DNA of 64,000 nucleotides, from positions 6,006,494 to 6,070,493 of the forward strand of contig NC_064538.1 in NCBI RefSeq assembly GCF_023856365.1, read 5' to 3'. The translations under genes and the position numbers were made by a program. Below the pieces are notes generated by a model. The model was not told the origin of the DNA, ran no database searches, and saw only the letters and a list, made by a program, of their open reading frames with translations. This DNA is from Brienomyrus brachyistius (lineage: Eukaryota > Chordata > Actinopteri > Osteoglossiformes > Mormyridae). Below, piece by piece: positions 53,343-64,000 of this stretch; within the stretch, counting starts at the first letter, position 1, and every line of letters starts with the position of its first letter.

Positions 53343-54833
53343 GTAAGGCGTGGGCCGGTCATGTGACCGCAGGCAGCAGGCCAGACGGGCAAAACATATA
53401 TGTGAAGTTCGGCCAGGTCCGGAAAGCTGAAAAGCTTGGTAAGACAGCTCAGCCCATCCGGAACAGCAGCGCGATGAAACAGCGGGTCCGAGTTGCGACC
53501 CACTTTCATACCGGTGAAGGTGAGCTCAGGTCGTGGCTCAGACGCAGAGGAAGCCGCTGGCCGCATGCTCCGTTACAGTCCCATAATGGAGTCGTTACCT
53601 CAACTGCTTAATGTCAGGGCTTCTCGTGGGAGCCATCGGTTTGACCTTTGCATCAGGTTGGGTGTAAAATGCAGGTCTTCCAATACTCAGAGTGCTTCTG
53701 CCTTCCATAAGCCGCCCACTCCATTCCATACCTCCCACAGCTTAAACCCTTATATTCTATTGGTCGTTTCCCCACTGACCTCCAGAGGGCGCCAGCAGGT
53801 GGGGAGGCTGGAGGGACACGCTGCACCTGCATATGACAGAACAGATTAATCACCCGACGCTGTCAGCATGCGAGAGCAGTTTAGCAGATGAAAGGGAACG
53901 CGGGGGGGGCAGGGCTTGTACTACAGCTGATGCCGTTGCCCTGAATGAGGGGCATCCTTTGCCATGCCTGGTTTGAATCACACACCCCTGCCACCCCTCT
54001 TTCATCACGCCGAAGCCAAAGAGTGATGTAGCCGCACGCAGGATTTACAAAGGATGAAAGGGGTGTGCTGTCAGGCTAACGACAGCCTTGCGTTGCTGGG
54101 CTGATGTCAGGATGAAGTCATTGCCATCGACTTCTCGACATTGTCCTTATTGATCTGTTTCCTGCCGTTTTTTTTGTTTGATACTTATGGGAAAACATCG
54201 AAATGGATGGATGTCATACAGTCAACAATCTCATGCTTCAGACGTCATATTAGAGCGAATAAAGGGAGATTCGGCCCAGCTTTGAATGCAGCTTGACAAA
54301 TGCCACCGCTGTGCGGGAACAGAGGGGCACGGATCGACCGGAGCAGAGGCATTACCGCGGGAGTGATGTAACGACGCCCCGGCTTGTCTCTTCGACATTG
54401 ATTACATTTCCTTTCTCAAGTGCATATCTGCAGAAAGACAATCCTGCTCGCACTAGGATGAAGTCGTGCAGGTATCACTGTTATCTGCGTCTAGCAGCAG
54501 GCGCAACAGAAGACAGGACAGGCTTTACATTAGTGTTTCCTTTGTGCCTCTTACCTTATCATTGTGTTCTTAGGTTAGCACAGTGGGTTTAGTGCAGCAT
54601 CATCCCCTTAGTCTAGCACCATGCGCTCACATCCTTAGCATTGTACTGTATATTTAGCTTAGCCCTATAGGTTTAGCTTAGCATCCAGGCCTTTGCTTAA
54701 CACTGCATCCTTAATGTAGCACGACGACCTAATCGTAGCTGCATATCCTTAGCCTCGTGCTGCATTCTTAGCTTAGCCCTATGGGCTTAGCTTAGCATCT
54801 GGGTCTTAGCTTAGCTTCCCTTGTGTTCCACAG
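53343..54833 (+). other. plxna2: Last intron, between exons 26 and 27
   Basis: 1.5 kb. Unique sequence until 54560, then a degenerate TTAGC-type tandem repeat up to the acceptor (54563-54822). The acceptor is gttccacag. Confidence 0.88.
54563..54822 (+). repeat. Degenerate TTAGC-type tandem repeat beside the last acceptor
   Basis: Recurring TTAGCTTAGC with GGTTTAGCTTAGCATC variants, ending 12 bp before the exon 27 border. Confidence 0.8.
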
Positions 54834-54929
54834 ATCACAGCAGCCCTGGAGCAGGACGAGCACGCCCGCAAGCAGCGGCTGGCCTACAAGGTGGAGCAGC
54901 TCATCGGCGCCATGTCCCTGGAGAGCTGA
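54834..54929 (+). CDS. plxna2: plxna2 exon 27 of window: C-terminus and stop
   Basis: Encodes residues 1330-1360 and TGA at 54927-54929. [20 protein letters not shown] then [11 protein letters not shown]. The C-terminal text [13 protein letters not shown] resembles mammalian A2 and is unlike A1, A3 or A4. Confidence 0.95.
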   Translation: MTAALEQDEHARKQRLAYKVEQLIGAMSLES

Positions 54930-54961
54930 GGGAGGGAGGGCACCAGCAAACCCCCCCCCCC

Positions 54962-54967
54962 CAATAA
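54962..54967 (+). terminator. plxna2: Possible proximal poly(A) signal
   Basis: AATAAA right after a C run, 33 bp after the stop codon. Use would remove almost the whole 3' UTR. There is no clear GU-rich element close by, so use is doubtful. Confidence 0.25.
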
Positions 54968-57893
54968 AAAGACTGGACCACACCATCAGCCGCAACCTGC
55001 TCAAGACCCAGCTCCCATTACGGCCAGGGAGTTTCACTGACAATGGGCTTTAATTTCCGTAAAAATTACGATAAGTTTCCATTTAAAGGCTATCTCAGCC
55101 AGGCTGTGGGGAGCTTGCTGTTCGGGGCTCTTAGGCTATAAATAGTATCAAGATGAAGGGATGGATTTAAAAAAAAATAGAAGGGACACATCAGGAAGCA
55201 ACTTGGAGGAGGAGAAGAGAGCGGCGAGTGAAGCCAACATGGCAGCCACAGAGGAGAGAGGAGAGGCTCCCTGTCCTTACGCCGCCCGCGTCACTCCCGA
55301 GCTGCAGATATCCCGGGTACTTCCGGATTTTATTTTTATATGTGTATATTTTCTTTCTCCGAACTGACTTCCCCATCTCTGTGACGCGGACAGCTGCTGC
55401 TCTGTGACTTTGTGCGTGTGCTCCAGTCTAAAGGCGTCACTGGGGGGAGAAAATGGACGTTCCCTTTCGCTTGGCACCTTTTCCCGCACGCCGGATGAGT
55501 GGGCGCGATTTCCCAACAGGAGGACCACCGGTGACTGCATCAAGGAGCAAGTAAACAAGAGAAGGAGTCCTACTGAAAGCCGATTGGCTCCTATCGAGCA
55601 CCTTGTCACGGCTCCAGCCAACGGCTACAGTACGAAAGACAACGACCACCACCGACTTCTTGCTTATCACGAAGCATCTCCAAAAAGACTCCCCTCGACT
55701 AAAACGAAGCCATCCCGTCCGTGGGTGTACGTTCCAACTTCACCTTATATGTGAATGTACAAATATGGACACTTTCCTGTCTCCTCGCGTGTAAACAAAC
55801 GGCTCTTACTTCTGTCACAGAAGGAGCAAGATGAAGTCTAGTCAGTGGCATGAAGTCACACAGTTTATCAGCAAGCTGCTTCCATCCATACCTGGACCGT
55901 GTATGATGTTTTATTTTTGCCAAAACACACTGATTTATTTTACTTAATAATAATAATTAGGTTGAATTTGACCGCCTATTTGAAAGTAACATTCCCTGAA
56001 GACTGTGATGGCATCGCACAGTCCCATGCGGGTGAGAGGTGGGATTACCCGGCCACAGACTGTAATCCTGCCATGATCTTCCTCTTTTTTTTTCCGTGCT
56101 AATGCTCTTGTTGGTTTCTCCACCTCCTTCCTGTTTCAGTAGTGCCATCCCGATCCCTCGCCGGTGGCCCCGTCCACAGTGAAGATCTCAGCCTCTCCAA
56201 CGGTCCAACAAAGTGCCAAACGATGGTGTCTCTGTGTCAGTCAATGCTTCACGTAGGAGTTGAGTTCTTCGGCGCTAGGTAGGGGTGTACGCAGCCAGGG
56301 AGGAGCCGCGAGCCCTCTGTCTCATTTACCATGCCGCAGCACCAGGAAGAACTCATTAGATTGTCTGTAAAATATTTTTTTTGTAGTCTTGGGTTTTTCA
56401 ATCTGATGGAAAATATCCTGACTGCAAGCATGGCTCATAGAGGTGATTGATGTCAAGGGTAATGCATGGTAACCGGAGTGAGTTTTTTTTTTTTTAAATA
56501 ATAGTAATAATAATAATAATAATCCTACCCAGAGAAAAATGACCTTCAAGGGGCCAAGGGAAGTTCATTTGATAATTAGGACAGTGGTCTGCTCTGTGGT
56601 GTCACCTTATTTGGAACCAGTTAAGAGATTCTACTGCATTCACCTGTTAGCACAGACCGGTACACGCTAGCAGGTATCTTTTACATGAAACAATACTTGA
56701 AATTAGTAGGATTAAATAAGCGTGCTGAACTTATGTGGATGGCATTTGTGGGAGTTTTAGGTGCTTATGCTACCCTCAGCCTTAGGCCCAATTTCTGAAC
56801 GCTTAATGAGTTTGGTACAGAAAACCCATCTGTTCTGCTAGGGTAGGTTTTCACTGTGAAGTCCGACACTCTCCTTTTTCAAGTAATTTCCTCAAAAAGA
56901 CACTTTTAATGATGAAATGTATGCTTAGAGAGGGAAAAGGACTGAAGGAACCACAGACGTTAGTTAACTGTAGAATCAAAATATTATGTCTGTAGGAGAA
57001 GGAGAGAACGCTGCTTGTTGTGCATAAGATGTGTGAGAGAGGGCGGCGTCTTAAAGGGCCACAGACACGCACCGACCACCTGAGCATTGCTAGGTGACCC
57101 GGGTAAATGGTGTCTCTGATCCTGTTCTGCTTCCACTTAGCCCATGCACTCCAGCAGAGGAACATACTATCTGTATGTGTCTGTTTGGGTTCTAGTCCAT
57201 CCTCCTGTTTTTTTTGTCTTTCGTTCCCTGCTCTGCTCTAGCCTGGCACTTAACTGCTCTTGATTCCTCAGTGTCTGTGCTGAGATCGGCAGAATTATTT
57301 TTTTTTTAATCATTTTTATGTTACAGTGTTTCTTAAATATAATGCTGGCCTTTCCTGTTAATTGGTCATCTAGCGAAGGAGCCGATTTGAGTACTGTAGG
57401 GAGATCTTTTGTTCGACATGAAAGCGTTGCATGGATTGTTACTGTTTTGTCGTTGTGTAGTCCAAAACTTGAAAAACGTAAATGCTTCCGTTCCAATGTG
57501 GTCAAAAAGCTACACAATGAGAAAGGTGAATATTTACCCTTTTCGCTGCGTCTTCATGTCTGGAATCGTTACTGTTGGAATAGTTTCTTCCAAACGAGAC
57601 TTCGGTTCACATCTTTCACTTTGGACACACAGACCGTGGGGCGATTTCCATTCCGACAAAGTGAAAATGGGGAATGTTAACGTCAAATGCTTGAGATTCC
57701 ACGGCACGGGATTCGATTTTCAAAAACCGTGCCGTTGCTGACGTTCCGCCCGGGATGGCAGGCGTCAATCGTGACGGATGGCGATCCATACACTTTTCAG
57801 TTCTCGGATTATGTTTTTCGCTGTCGCTTCTCAAAAGGCACGCAAACAAAAAAAAGGATAAACACCAGATGAATGAAGGAGATGCTTCATTTC

Positions 57894-57900
57894 GCACTTT
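57894..57900 (+). promoter_or_regulatory. plxna2: Possible miR-17/93 family seed match
   Basis: GCACTTT in the 3' UTR is complementary to the AAAGUGC seed. A single 7-mer is expected by chance in a 3.3-kb UTR, so this is weak. Confidence 0.15.
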
Positions 57901-58177
57901 TTAATTCCGTATTGTCATCCGCGAAAAAAAAAATCCCAAGAAAGAAATTCCTATCACACAGAGCAGAATCCTTCTGTTTTCTCACTCATTGTAGACACTG
58001 GAGTTCTCTATTATAGTAAATGAAAATAATAATGACAACAACGATAATAATAATGGCTGTCTGTTCTTGTTGTTTTATAAAAGTGTTGTGAAAATTGTAA
58101 GAGAGTTAAAGTATTTAAAAAAAGTTGTTCTTGTTTTTTATTTTTTTGGTTTTGTTATAATATTATTGTGTACCTAT

Positions 58178-58185
58178 TGTAAATA
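58178..58185 (+). promoter_or_regulatory. plxna2: Pumilio response element in the 3' UTR
   Basis: TGTAAATA exactly fits UGUANAUA, the PUM1/PUM2 site, and lies about 55 bp before the poly(A) signal in AT-rich sequence, a typical position. Confidence 0.45.
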
Positions 58186-58240
58186 TGAAGCACACCTATT
58201 TTGCAAGCCAAGGATTCACTTTGTACTGTTGTTATATATA

Positions 58241-58246
58241 AATAAA
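58241..58246 (+). terminator. plxna2: Distal poly(A) signal of plxna2
   Basis: AATAAA in an AT-rich context (TATATAAATAAACTTTACTG), followed 12-20 bp later by an A-rich stretch that could mark the cleavage site. Confidence 0.7.
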
Positions 58247-60107
58247 CTTTACTGGTTAAAAAAAAACAATGCATGGAGTTCCAGAATGAGTAGGTAAATG
58301 ATCTCATGCTTCACTAAGAGACGCCTTCCTTATTTGGTATAATTGTTAACAGGGACACTAATTGCTTGTTCATTACTGTGACAGAAGAGCAGGAAATACC
58401 TTTCTTAGTTCAGTAAATATTACAAAATGAACTCAAGCCATGGATGGAAAAGTCTGCTGGTTTGGTAACATCTACTGATCAGTTACCAGTCTACAACTGC
58501 AGCTACTAATGCCTTGATATCAGAATAATGACTGTAATTTGGGTGCTTGAGGCCGTGGACTGGTCAGGGTCCGTGGGCAGGCAGACATGACACACTATGA
58601 AGTGTCGGTGAATAGCACAGACCGGGCCCCAGGCGACTGTCAAACTCCCAAAAGGATGACTATTTCCAGGAAAGTAGCTCAAGCAAAGGGGCTATCGGTG
58701 GAAACAGCTGAGCTAGCCCGGCCATATCCCTGCCCTTGCCCAGGGTGGAGCGGCCTCGCTTAGCCTCCATCGGCGGAAGGCGGCTGTTTATCATGGCTAA
58801 TCCTGGTCGATCTCAGGGGACGCTTTTTAAAGCCCCGTCATCGATGTGCACCCGTATTCGGGGCCCCGCGGTAATAAGATAACCGATGTTGCTAATATCC
58901 GAAAGTGCTGCCATCCATCTTGGCACGGGAACATCCACCGTGCTCTCCCATGCTAATCTTGTCGACCGCATTAGCATATCGGCTGGCTAATGGGCACGCC
59001 GGCGCGGAGAACCGGGCCCCTGGAGCTGTGCTTACAGGTCAAGGGCAACCACCGCTTTTTTTTGGCTGACTTCTTGTTACCAATTAGGATAATTGAAATC
59101 TATTTCAGTATTTAGATGATTTAGCTGTCCTATAAACCTAAAAATGTGTGTGCTCGCATGCCACCTTTATCATGTCGTAAAACTCAATTTTAGCTATTTA
59201 GCACGAAAAGTACAAATGCCAAAAATATTACACTTTCTGGAAAAAAAACAGATCCATAAATGATTGTATGACTGGAAAGTGCTGCACTCTGATTGGATAA
59301 AGTATGTTGGAAAATGATCAATCAATCAGCAGATTGGATTTTATGATGATTACAAAACCGGCAGGCTGGACAGACCCGTGTCGTGGGCTGGAACTTTGAG
59401 ACCCCTGCAGAGGACTTTAAAACTTCCCATTATTGGTATTTAAATATGGCCTCTAGTGACCGTGTGCTCCATCCTGAAAGCCTCCTGGATTACCACCTAA
59501 TGTCTGTCAGAGCAGCCTCTCCCTGGGTCTCTGCCATAGGCCGAAATGGAGCTGGTAACTAATTATGCTGTAATCCGTCTATGCTCTTGCTGAACTTTAT
59601 GGTCCAGTTAGTGTCATATATCACAGCAGGTCTCCAGCGGGAAAAAAAAAAAAAAAAGCTCAGAGGGACATTTACATCCCGTATTAATTGTAACCCATTA
59701 CCTTGGCCTAATTAGTTCAATTTGTAGTCAATCATGCAGCATGGGGTTCCGGATGGTGCAGAACTTTGAGAATAAAAAGATCAGAACATCGTTTCATCAG
59801 GTATGAAGCAGAGAGCTTCTATTTGAAGATATACGCTCTCCTTTTTCTGTAAGATTATTGCTTGTTGCATATGTTTAAATATTTACAGTTTTTATGGAAA
59901 ATACAGTAGGTTCGGCTCTGACTGAGTAGGCATCCTTCCTCAAAAATGAAGGTATAATGGAAACAGGGACAGAACAATAAGTTCTGTTTGCATGACAGAT
60001 ACATCCATCCACCATGACCACTTATCAAATGCAGGGTTGCTGTGTGCCTGGATCCAGTCCTAAGAAACCACGAGAGGGGGGTGGCCAGTCAGTCAGAGGA
60101 CATACTA

Positions 60108-60335
60108 TCACTCACACACACCCACACACACACACATGTAAGGACTCTCCATTAATTTCTATGGGGAAAACTCTAATCCCAACATCATGACCTTAATGCC
60201 TATTGAGCCCTAACCTTAACCATACTGTAAGTCACCAAACCAAATAAGTGGTTCTTGGCATTTTTAGTTTTATGGTTGCTTTCACAGATCTCTGGGGGGA
60301 CCTGAAAAATGGTCCCCACGATGTAATATAAACAT
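60108..60335 (+). repeat. Fish repeat with CATTTCTATG...CCTTAACCATA text
   Basis: CATTAATTTCTATGGGGAAA, AACCTTAACCATACTGTAAG and ACCTGAAAAATGGTCCCCAC. Shares its text with 45885-46087. Confidence 0.7.
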
Positions 60336-60414
60336 AATCCACACAGACACGCACACACAGTTGACAGGATTCCATGTGCATGGTCAGGACATTTAGCTAG
60401 CTGCACTGGAGCAT

Positions 60415-60640
60415 TTTTCAGGAAGGTTAGGGCCCTGCTGGACAGGTGTGGCTATTCTGCCTAGGAGCAGATTCCAACCGGCACCCGTTCGATCACAAGC
60501 ATTGCGGCCTGACCCACCGAGCCACAAACGGACAATGGCGGTTCTGCCAAAACAGCTCTGTGGAAGGTGGGAGGAACCCAGAACAGGCATGGATAGGGAG
60601 AGCACGCAAACGTCAAACCACAAACTGGCAGCAGATACCA
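60415..60640 (-). repeat. Teleost composite repeat, reverse copy
   Basis: CCACCGAGCCACAAAC and GGAGGAACCCAGAACAGGC, then GAGAGCACGCAAACGTCAAA, the complement of the family text. Confidence 0.65.
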
Positions 60641-60835
60641 ATGTGTGCGAGGCGTGAGGCGTGAGGCATGGCCACCCGCTGACGCACCATGTCACCGCGG
60701 GTTACCGAGATAACGATGCTAATGCTCTTGATTACAGGTTCTATTTATACTTGCAGCTCAGCACCAAAGAAAAATGCAGTGATTGCCGTGTATAAGCGCC
60801 AGTCAGTATAGGTACAGAATAGGCCTCGGATCCTA

Positions 60836-60950
60836 TTCCAGGAGAGGTACACTGTGGTTGGGGTGCCAGTCCAAAACAGTGCACATAAACGTACAAACTA
60901 CAGGGAACTTAAAGAACCAATTAACCTAGCTACAGGTTCTCGGACGGCTG
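60836..60950 (-). repeat. Teleost composite repeat, reverse fragment
   Basis: ACGTACAAACTACAGGGAAC and GAACCAATTAACCTAGCTAC resemble the reverse of the same family, degraded. Confidence 0.45.
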
Positions 60951-61905
60951 ATATTACCTACATATCATGCGAAAGCTGCATTCATAACCTCAACCATGGA
61001 GCCAGCAGAGCTACTTGATTGCCTGAATAAAATATAGTTAATTGAGTAATAAACTGATCTGACTCCTGTACTATAATCAGCCTCAGTATATCATTATATC
61101 ATGATGCAGTCCTTGGTATGCCCTTAGGGAAAGTCAAGTTTGTGTTTAAATGTGGATCCAGGTTAATGTTCGCAGTGAGAGAGACTGTCCTCCTGTGCAC
61201 CTATGTCAGATATCTCCTTGAGAGTCCATGAGAGTAGCCAGAAACCCCCCCACCCCCCACCCCATCCTGCCTCGGCCCAACACAAACAGTAATAAAGCAA
61301 CTGTGCTTACATATAAAATATTTTTCGCGTGCATCTGTCCTAAACATCTTTTGAACACGTCCCAATCATCTAGCATACCTGCTACATCCTTCCGAGGTAC
61401 CTGCACCAATCATCTGGTGTACCTGCCCCATCCATCCAGTGTACCTGCCCCATCATCTCACTTTTTAATCAGTTCTTCCAACCTGCCTTCCATGTTAGAG
61501 GACCAAGGTGAACCATGTTTCAGTTTCACTGAACTATAACTGAATAATGGAGCCTAGGGTCCATCCCTAACCCACCAAAAATATGAAGTGAGAACATAAG
61601 GGAGACGCAGCCGGTGGCCTGATGGGCTGCACTCACATGCGACGGACCCTCCACAGCCACAGTTAGCAGCCTCTCCTGGGCTCTCACACCCCCCACATGT
61701 CAGGCAGGACCCCCAGTTGCAACAGCCTCCCTGATGGGTTAATTTTCTGGACTCCTTCTCCCGTGGTCCCCCCACCACTGCTGTCATCTGCTCCATCGCC
61801 TCCATCCTGGTTACTGCTGGGGGAGACACATGGTCAGCTCTTTAGGCTCAACCCTTCCTTGACATGCATGATCCCTGGCTGGTGATTATGTGTATCAAGC
61901 TGAGA

Positions 61906-62087
61906 CAGGGGCAATTCTAGGATTTTTTTTAAGGTGGGTGGGGGGGGGCATGAGAGAGTCCATAACTCATACAGAGGGGGCAACCTTATCATTAGCCAAT
62001 AGCATGCTTTATACAGGTGAGTGACCACAGAGGGGGCACTTGGGGGCCGCTGTCCAAAGCCCAGAGCCACTTTTAGGTGCCCCTCAG
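61906..62087 (-). repeat. CCAAT-pair interspersed repeat, copy 12
   Basis: CAGGGGCAATTCTAGG start and TTAGCCAATAGC. The other end is degraded, near AGGTGCCCCTCAG. One CCAAT motif is left. Confidence 0.8.
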
Positions 62088-64000
62088 GATTTACAACATA
62101 ACCCATTTAAACCATGCAGGCATTCCTCTGGTGCCTAAGGTAAGGCCTGGGCACACTATGGGTGCAGTCAGCCTGACTTGCTATGGTGGAACGAAGGGCT
62201 ATCAAACAACCTTTCAAGCTGCACTCTGTCAGCCTACTTTCACCAGTGCAGCAAGCGACTGAAGCGAACTTGGCCGTCTTTACTGGGGTAATCTTTAAAG
62301 GCTTTGTAGGATGGGTGATGGTGGCATTTAGCGACATTATGCTTTGGCATTGGGCCATAGCGGCAGGCAGACATCTGGGCAGCTATAGGATACCATGTGT
62401 CTCCCTGCTCCTCAGCCACCTGCAGGCCAGAACGTACCAACGCTGATGTGTCTTTCCACAGCACCGGTCAGGTGCAGGTGAGGGGCCTCTCTCCACACTT
62501 GTCTGCCGAAGCTCCATTTGCACCCCCCATCCCCCAGGCTCAATCGGGGGCCAATCAGAACATCTCTAGTCTCTGGGCTCCCACCCAATGGATGATAATC
62601 ATTTCAGACTTGCATCATTCCTCATACTAACCCCCAAAAGTAAAAAAAAAAAAATCCTTAGCCTGCACCTTCCTTCAAAACAACTAGGCCAAAAATGATC
62701 TGTTTCGGACAAACCGCATATTTCCCAGAAAAGGTCATTGGTATACGTTGCATCAGACTATAACAGATCTGGGCCTGGACCCCCAGAGGTGCTGAGACGC
62801 TGAGCAGGTGAGCTTCCAGTCAGGTGAGACTTCCCAGGTGATGAAATCCAGGAAGCCTGGCAGTAATACCTCAACTGGCGTGTTCATCAGAGCCGCCGTG
62901 GAAAGCCAGCGCTGTGGATTTTAATCCCGTGGGCCTCATTTTCTCCGTAGTGTCCCAGATTCTGTCAATACTCACACTAATGGAAAGGAAAGGCTCTCCT
63001 CTGAGTGGATCGCCCGATTCCTCCAGGAAAAGCCTCACGGAAAATCTCTTTCTCGTTTCCGAGAGTTTCAGCTATATGCGAGTTTGTGGTGCGAGAGCTC
63101 GGTCCTGATGCAGTTTCCACAGGAGATGCCGTTAAATCTCCCAGTCTGTGCTCATTATAAATCCCCTACCTGCATTTTCTTCAGCCGTGTTCAATCACTT
63201 ACAAATGTATCCATTTAGCTAAGTAAAGAGGCGCAGCGTGCATCCTGTCCCTATTAATTTATGTTGATCTCGAAGGCAGGCGTCTGCATCCGCCGGGTGC
63301 AAATGCAGATCTCCCCCAATCCCAGAGAGAGCAGAGACCTTTTTCTACCTCCCACCTTTCCCTCTCTCCAGCTCTCTGCTCTCATGAATCCATTGTCCGG
63401 CTCCGAACGTGCCCGGGGTAGCAAGGGCAGGCTTTAGGCGCAGAGCTTTGAGAATTATTTAAGGCTGGAGTTACTGTGGCATGAATATTTGATGGGGAAG
63501 ACCTCGGTGCCTCTGCGAGCCCCCAGCGCAACACATCAGAGGAAACCTGGGGTAAGAATCTCAACCCCCTCCTCCCCACCTCAACACACACTTAGCAACA
63601 GATCCTCTCAATATTTTTACTTGACAACAATGTAGCGCAAGCACGCAATGTCAAGAGCGGCTCGGAGGGACGTCTGTGAGAGCAAAGACACCCTCACTAC
63701 GTGTAGCATTCAACCACCGTGCTGGTTTCCGATTCGCGTGTCTAGAGAACTGAAATAGCTGGAGGTCAGGCTAGCGTCTAACTGCCTGTAGCCCCTTCCT
63801 GAGGTCTTAAAAGTATGGTCCTATAACTCCCAAGCACGTTTAAGAAGGTTCCAAGCTCACCGATGATGCAGGAGCCACGTGCTCCATCGCACGCCTCCCC
63901 CCGGCCGCTTCACTGAGTCTGACTCCAACCGTTGGAGCTTTAAACCTTGCAGAAAGACAGAAATAATCACAGATGACAAAAAGACCCATCGCTTTTCTCA

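Larger units (their letters stand above)
54930..58260 (+). other. plxna2: plxna2 3' untranslated region
   Basis: About 3.3 kb from the stop to the poly(A) region, in line with the long 3' UTR of vertebrate plexin-A2. It has an AATAAA at 54962-54967 only 33 bp past the stop, an AAT microsatellite (about 56504-56522), an AT-rich last 250 bp, a Pumilio-type site and the distal poly(A) signal. Small open frames in it are short and unlike any protein family. Confidence 0.75.
58261..64000. other. Intergenic region downstream of plxna2
   Basis: 5.7 kb with no exon set, RNA gene or long open frame that I can support on either strand. It holds teleost repeats (60108-60335, 60415-60640 and 60836-60950), a CCAAT-pair repeat (61906-62087), a run of A at 59641-59657, and unique blocks (58730-58990 and 63060-63290) that look regulatory only by composition. 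Confidence 0.65.

Noticed and set aside
62100..62450. Possible short gene or exon pair downstream
   Set aside because: Open frames on both strands overlap and lack splice-linked partners. The text GGCCTGGGCACACTATGGG hints at a small transposon rather than a gene, but I could not find its other end.

Overview
This window is vertebrate genomic DNA, almost certainly from a ray-finned fish. It carries one recognisable gene, plexin-A2 (plxna2), on the + strand. I found 27 consecutive coding exons from 3804 to the stop codon at 54927-54929. All have GT-AG borders and they join without a phase break into 1360 residues. The N-terminal signal peptide, the sema domain and most of the first PSI domain lie upstream, outside the window. 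A long 3' UTR runs to a canonical poly(A) signal at 58241-58246. The paralogue call rests on the protein text: the second PSI domain, the SFSMRDRGN region, the GNGQQ segment and the C-terminus [13 protein letters not shown] fit PLXNA2 better than A1, A3 or A4, judged from memory.

Layout: 1-3803 is an upstream intron. 3804-29513 encodes the extracellular stalk (end of PSI1, then PSI2, PSI3 and the IPT/TIG repeats). 29513-29747 encodes the end of the last IPT domain, the single membrane helix and the juxtamembrane segment. 32403-54929 encodes the cytoplasmic split GAP domain with the inserted Rho-GTPase-binding domain. 54930-about 58260 is 3' UTR, and 58261-64000 is intergenic with no gene that I can support. 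Plexin-A2 is a semaphorin co-receptor (with neuropilins, or directly for class 6 semaphorins); its cytoplasmic half is a Rap-type GAP controlled by Rho-family GTPases.

The introns are small for a vertebrate plexin and full of repeats. They include a 12-copy short interspersed family with CAGGGGC...GCCCCTG ends, most copies carrying two CCAAT (NF-Y type) motifs; tRNA-like SINE copies; a pogo/Tigger-like DNA element with another element nested in it; several minisatellites (17, 34, 38, 41, 68 and about 133 bp units); a long CA-rich array; and many long C or G homopolymers. Several acceptors have C-rich rather than T-rich tracts. The species cannot be fixed from what I can see.

The most interesting observations are the CCAAT-pair repeat family (one copy forms a promoter-like array with a TATAAAA box at 24799-24859), an 81-bp intron just before the membrane exon whose retention would encode a soluble ectodomain, and a CpG-rich block in the 4.6-kb intron between exons 7 and 8. 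I found no evidence for a wholly new gene system.
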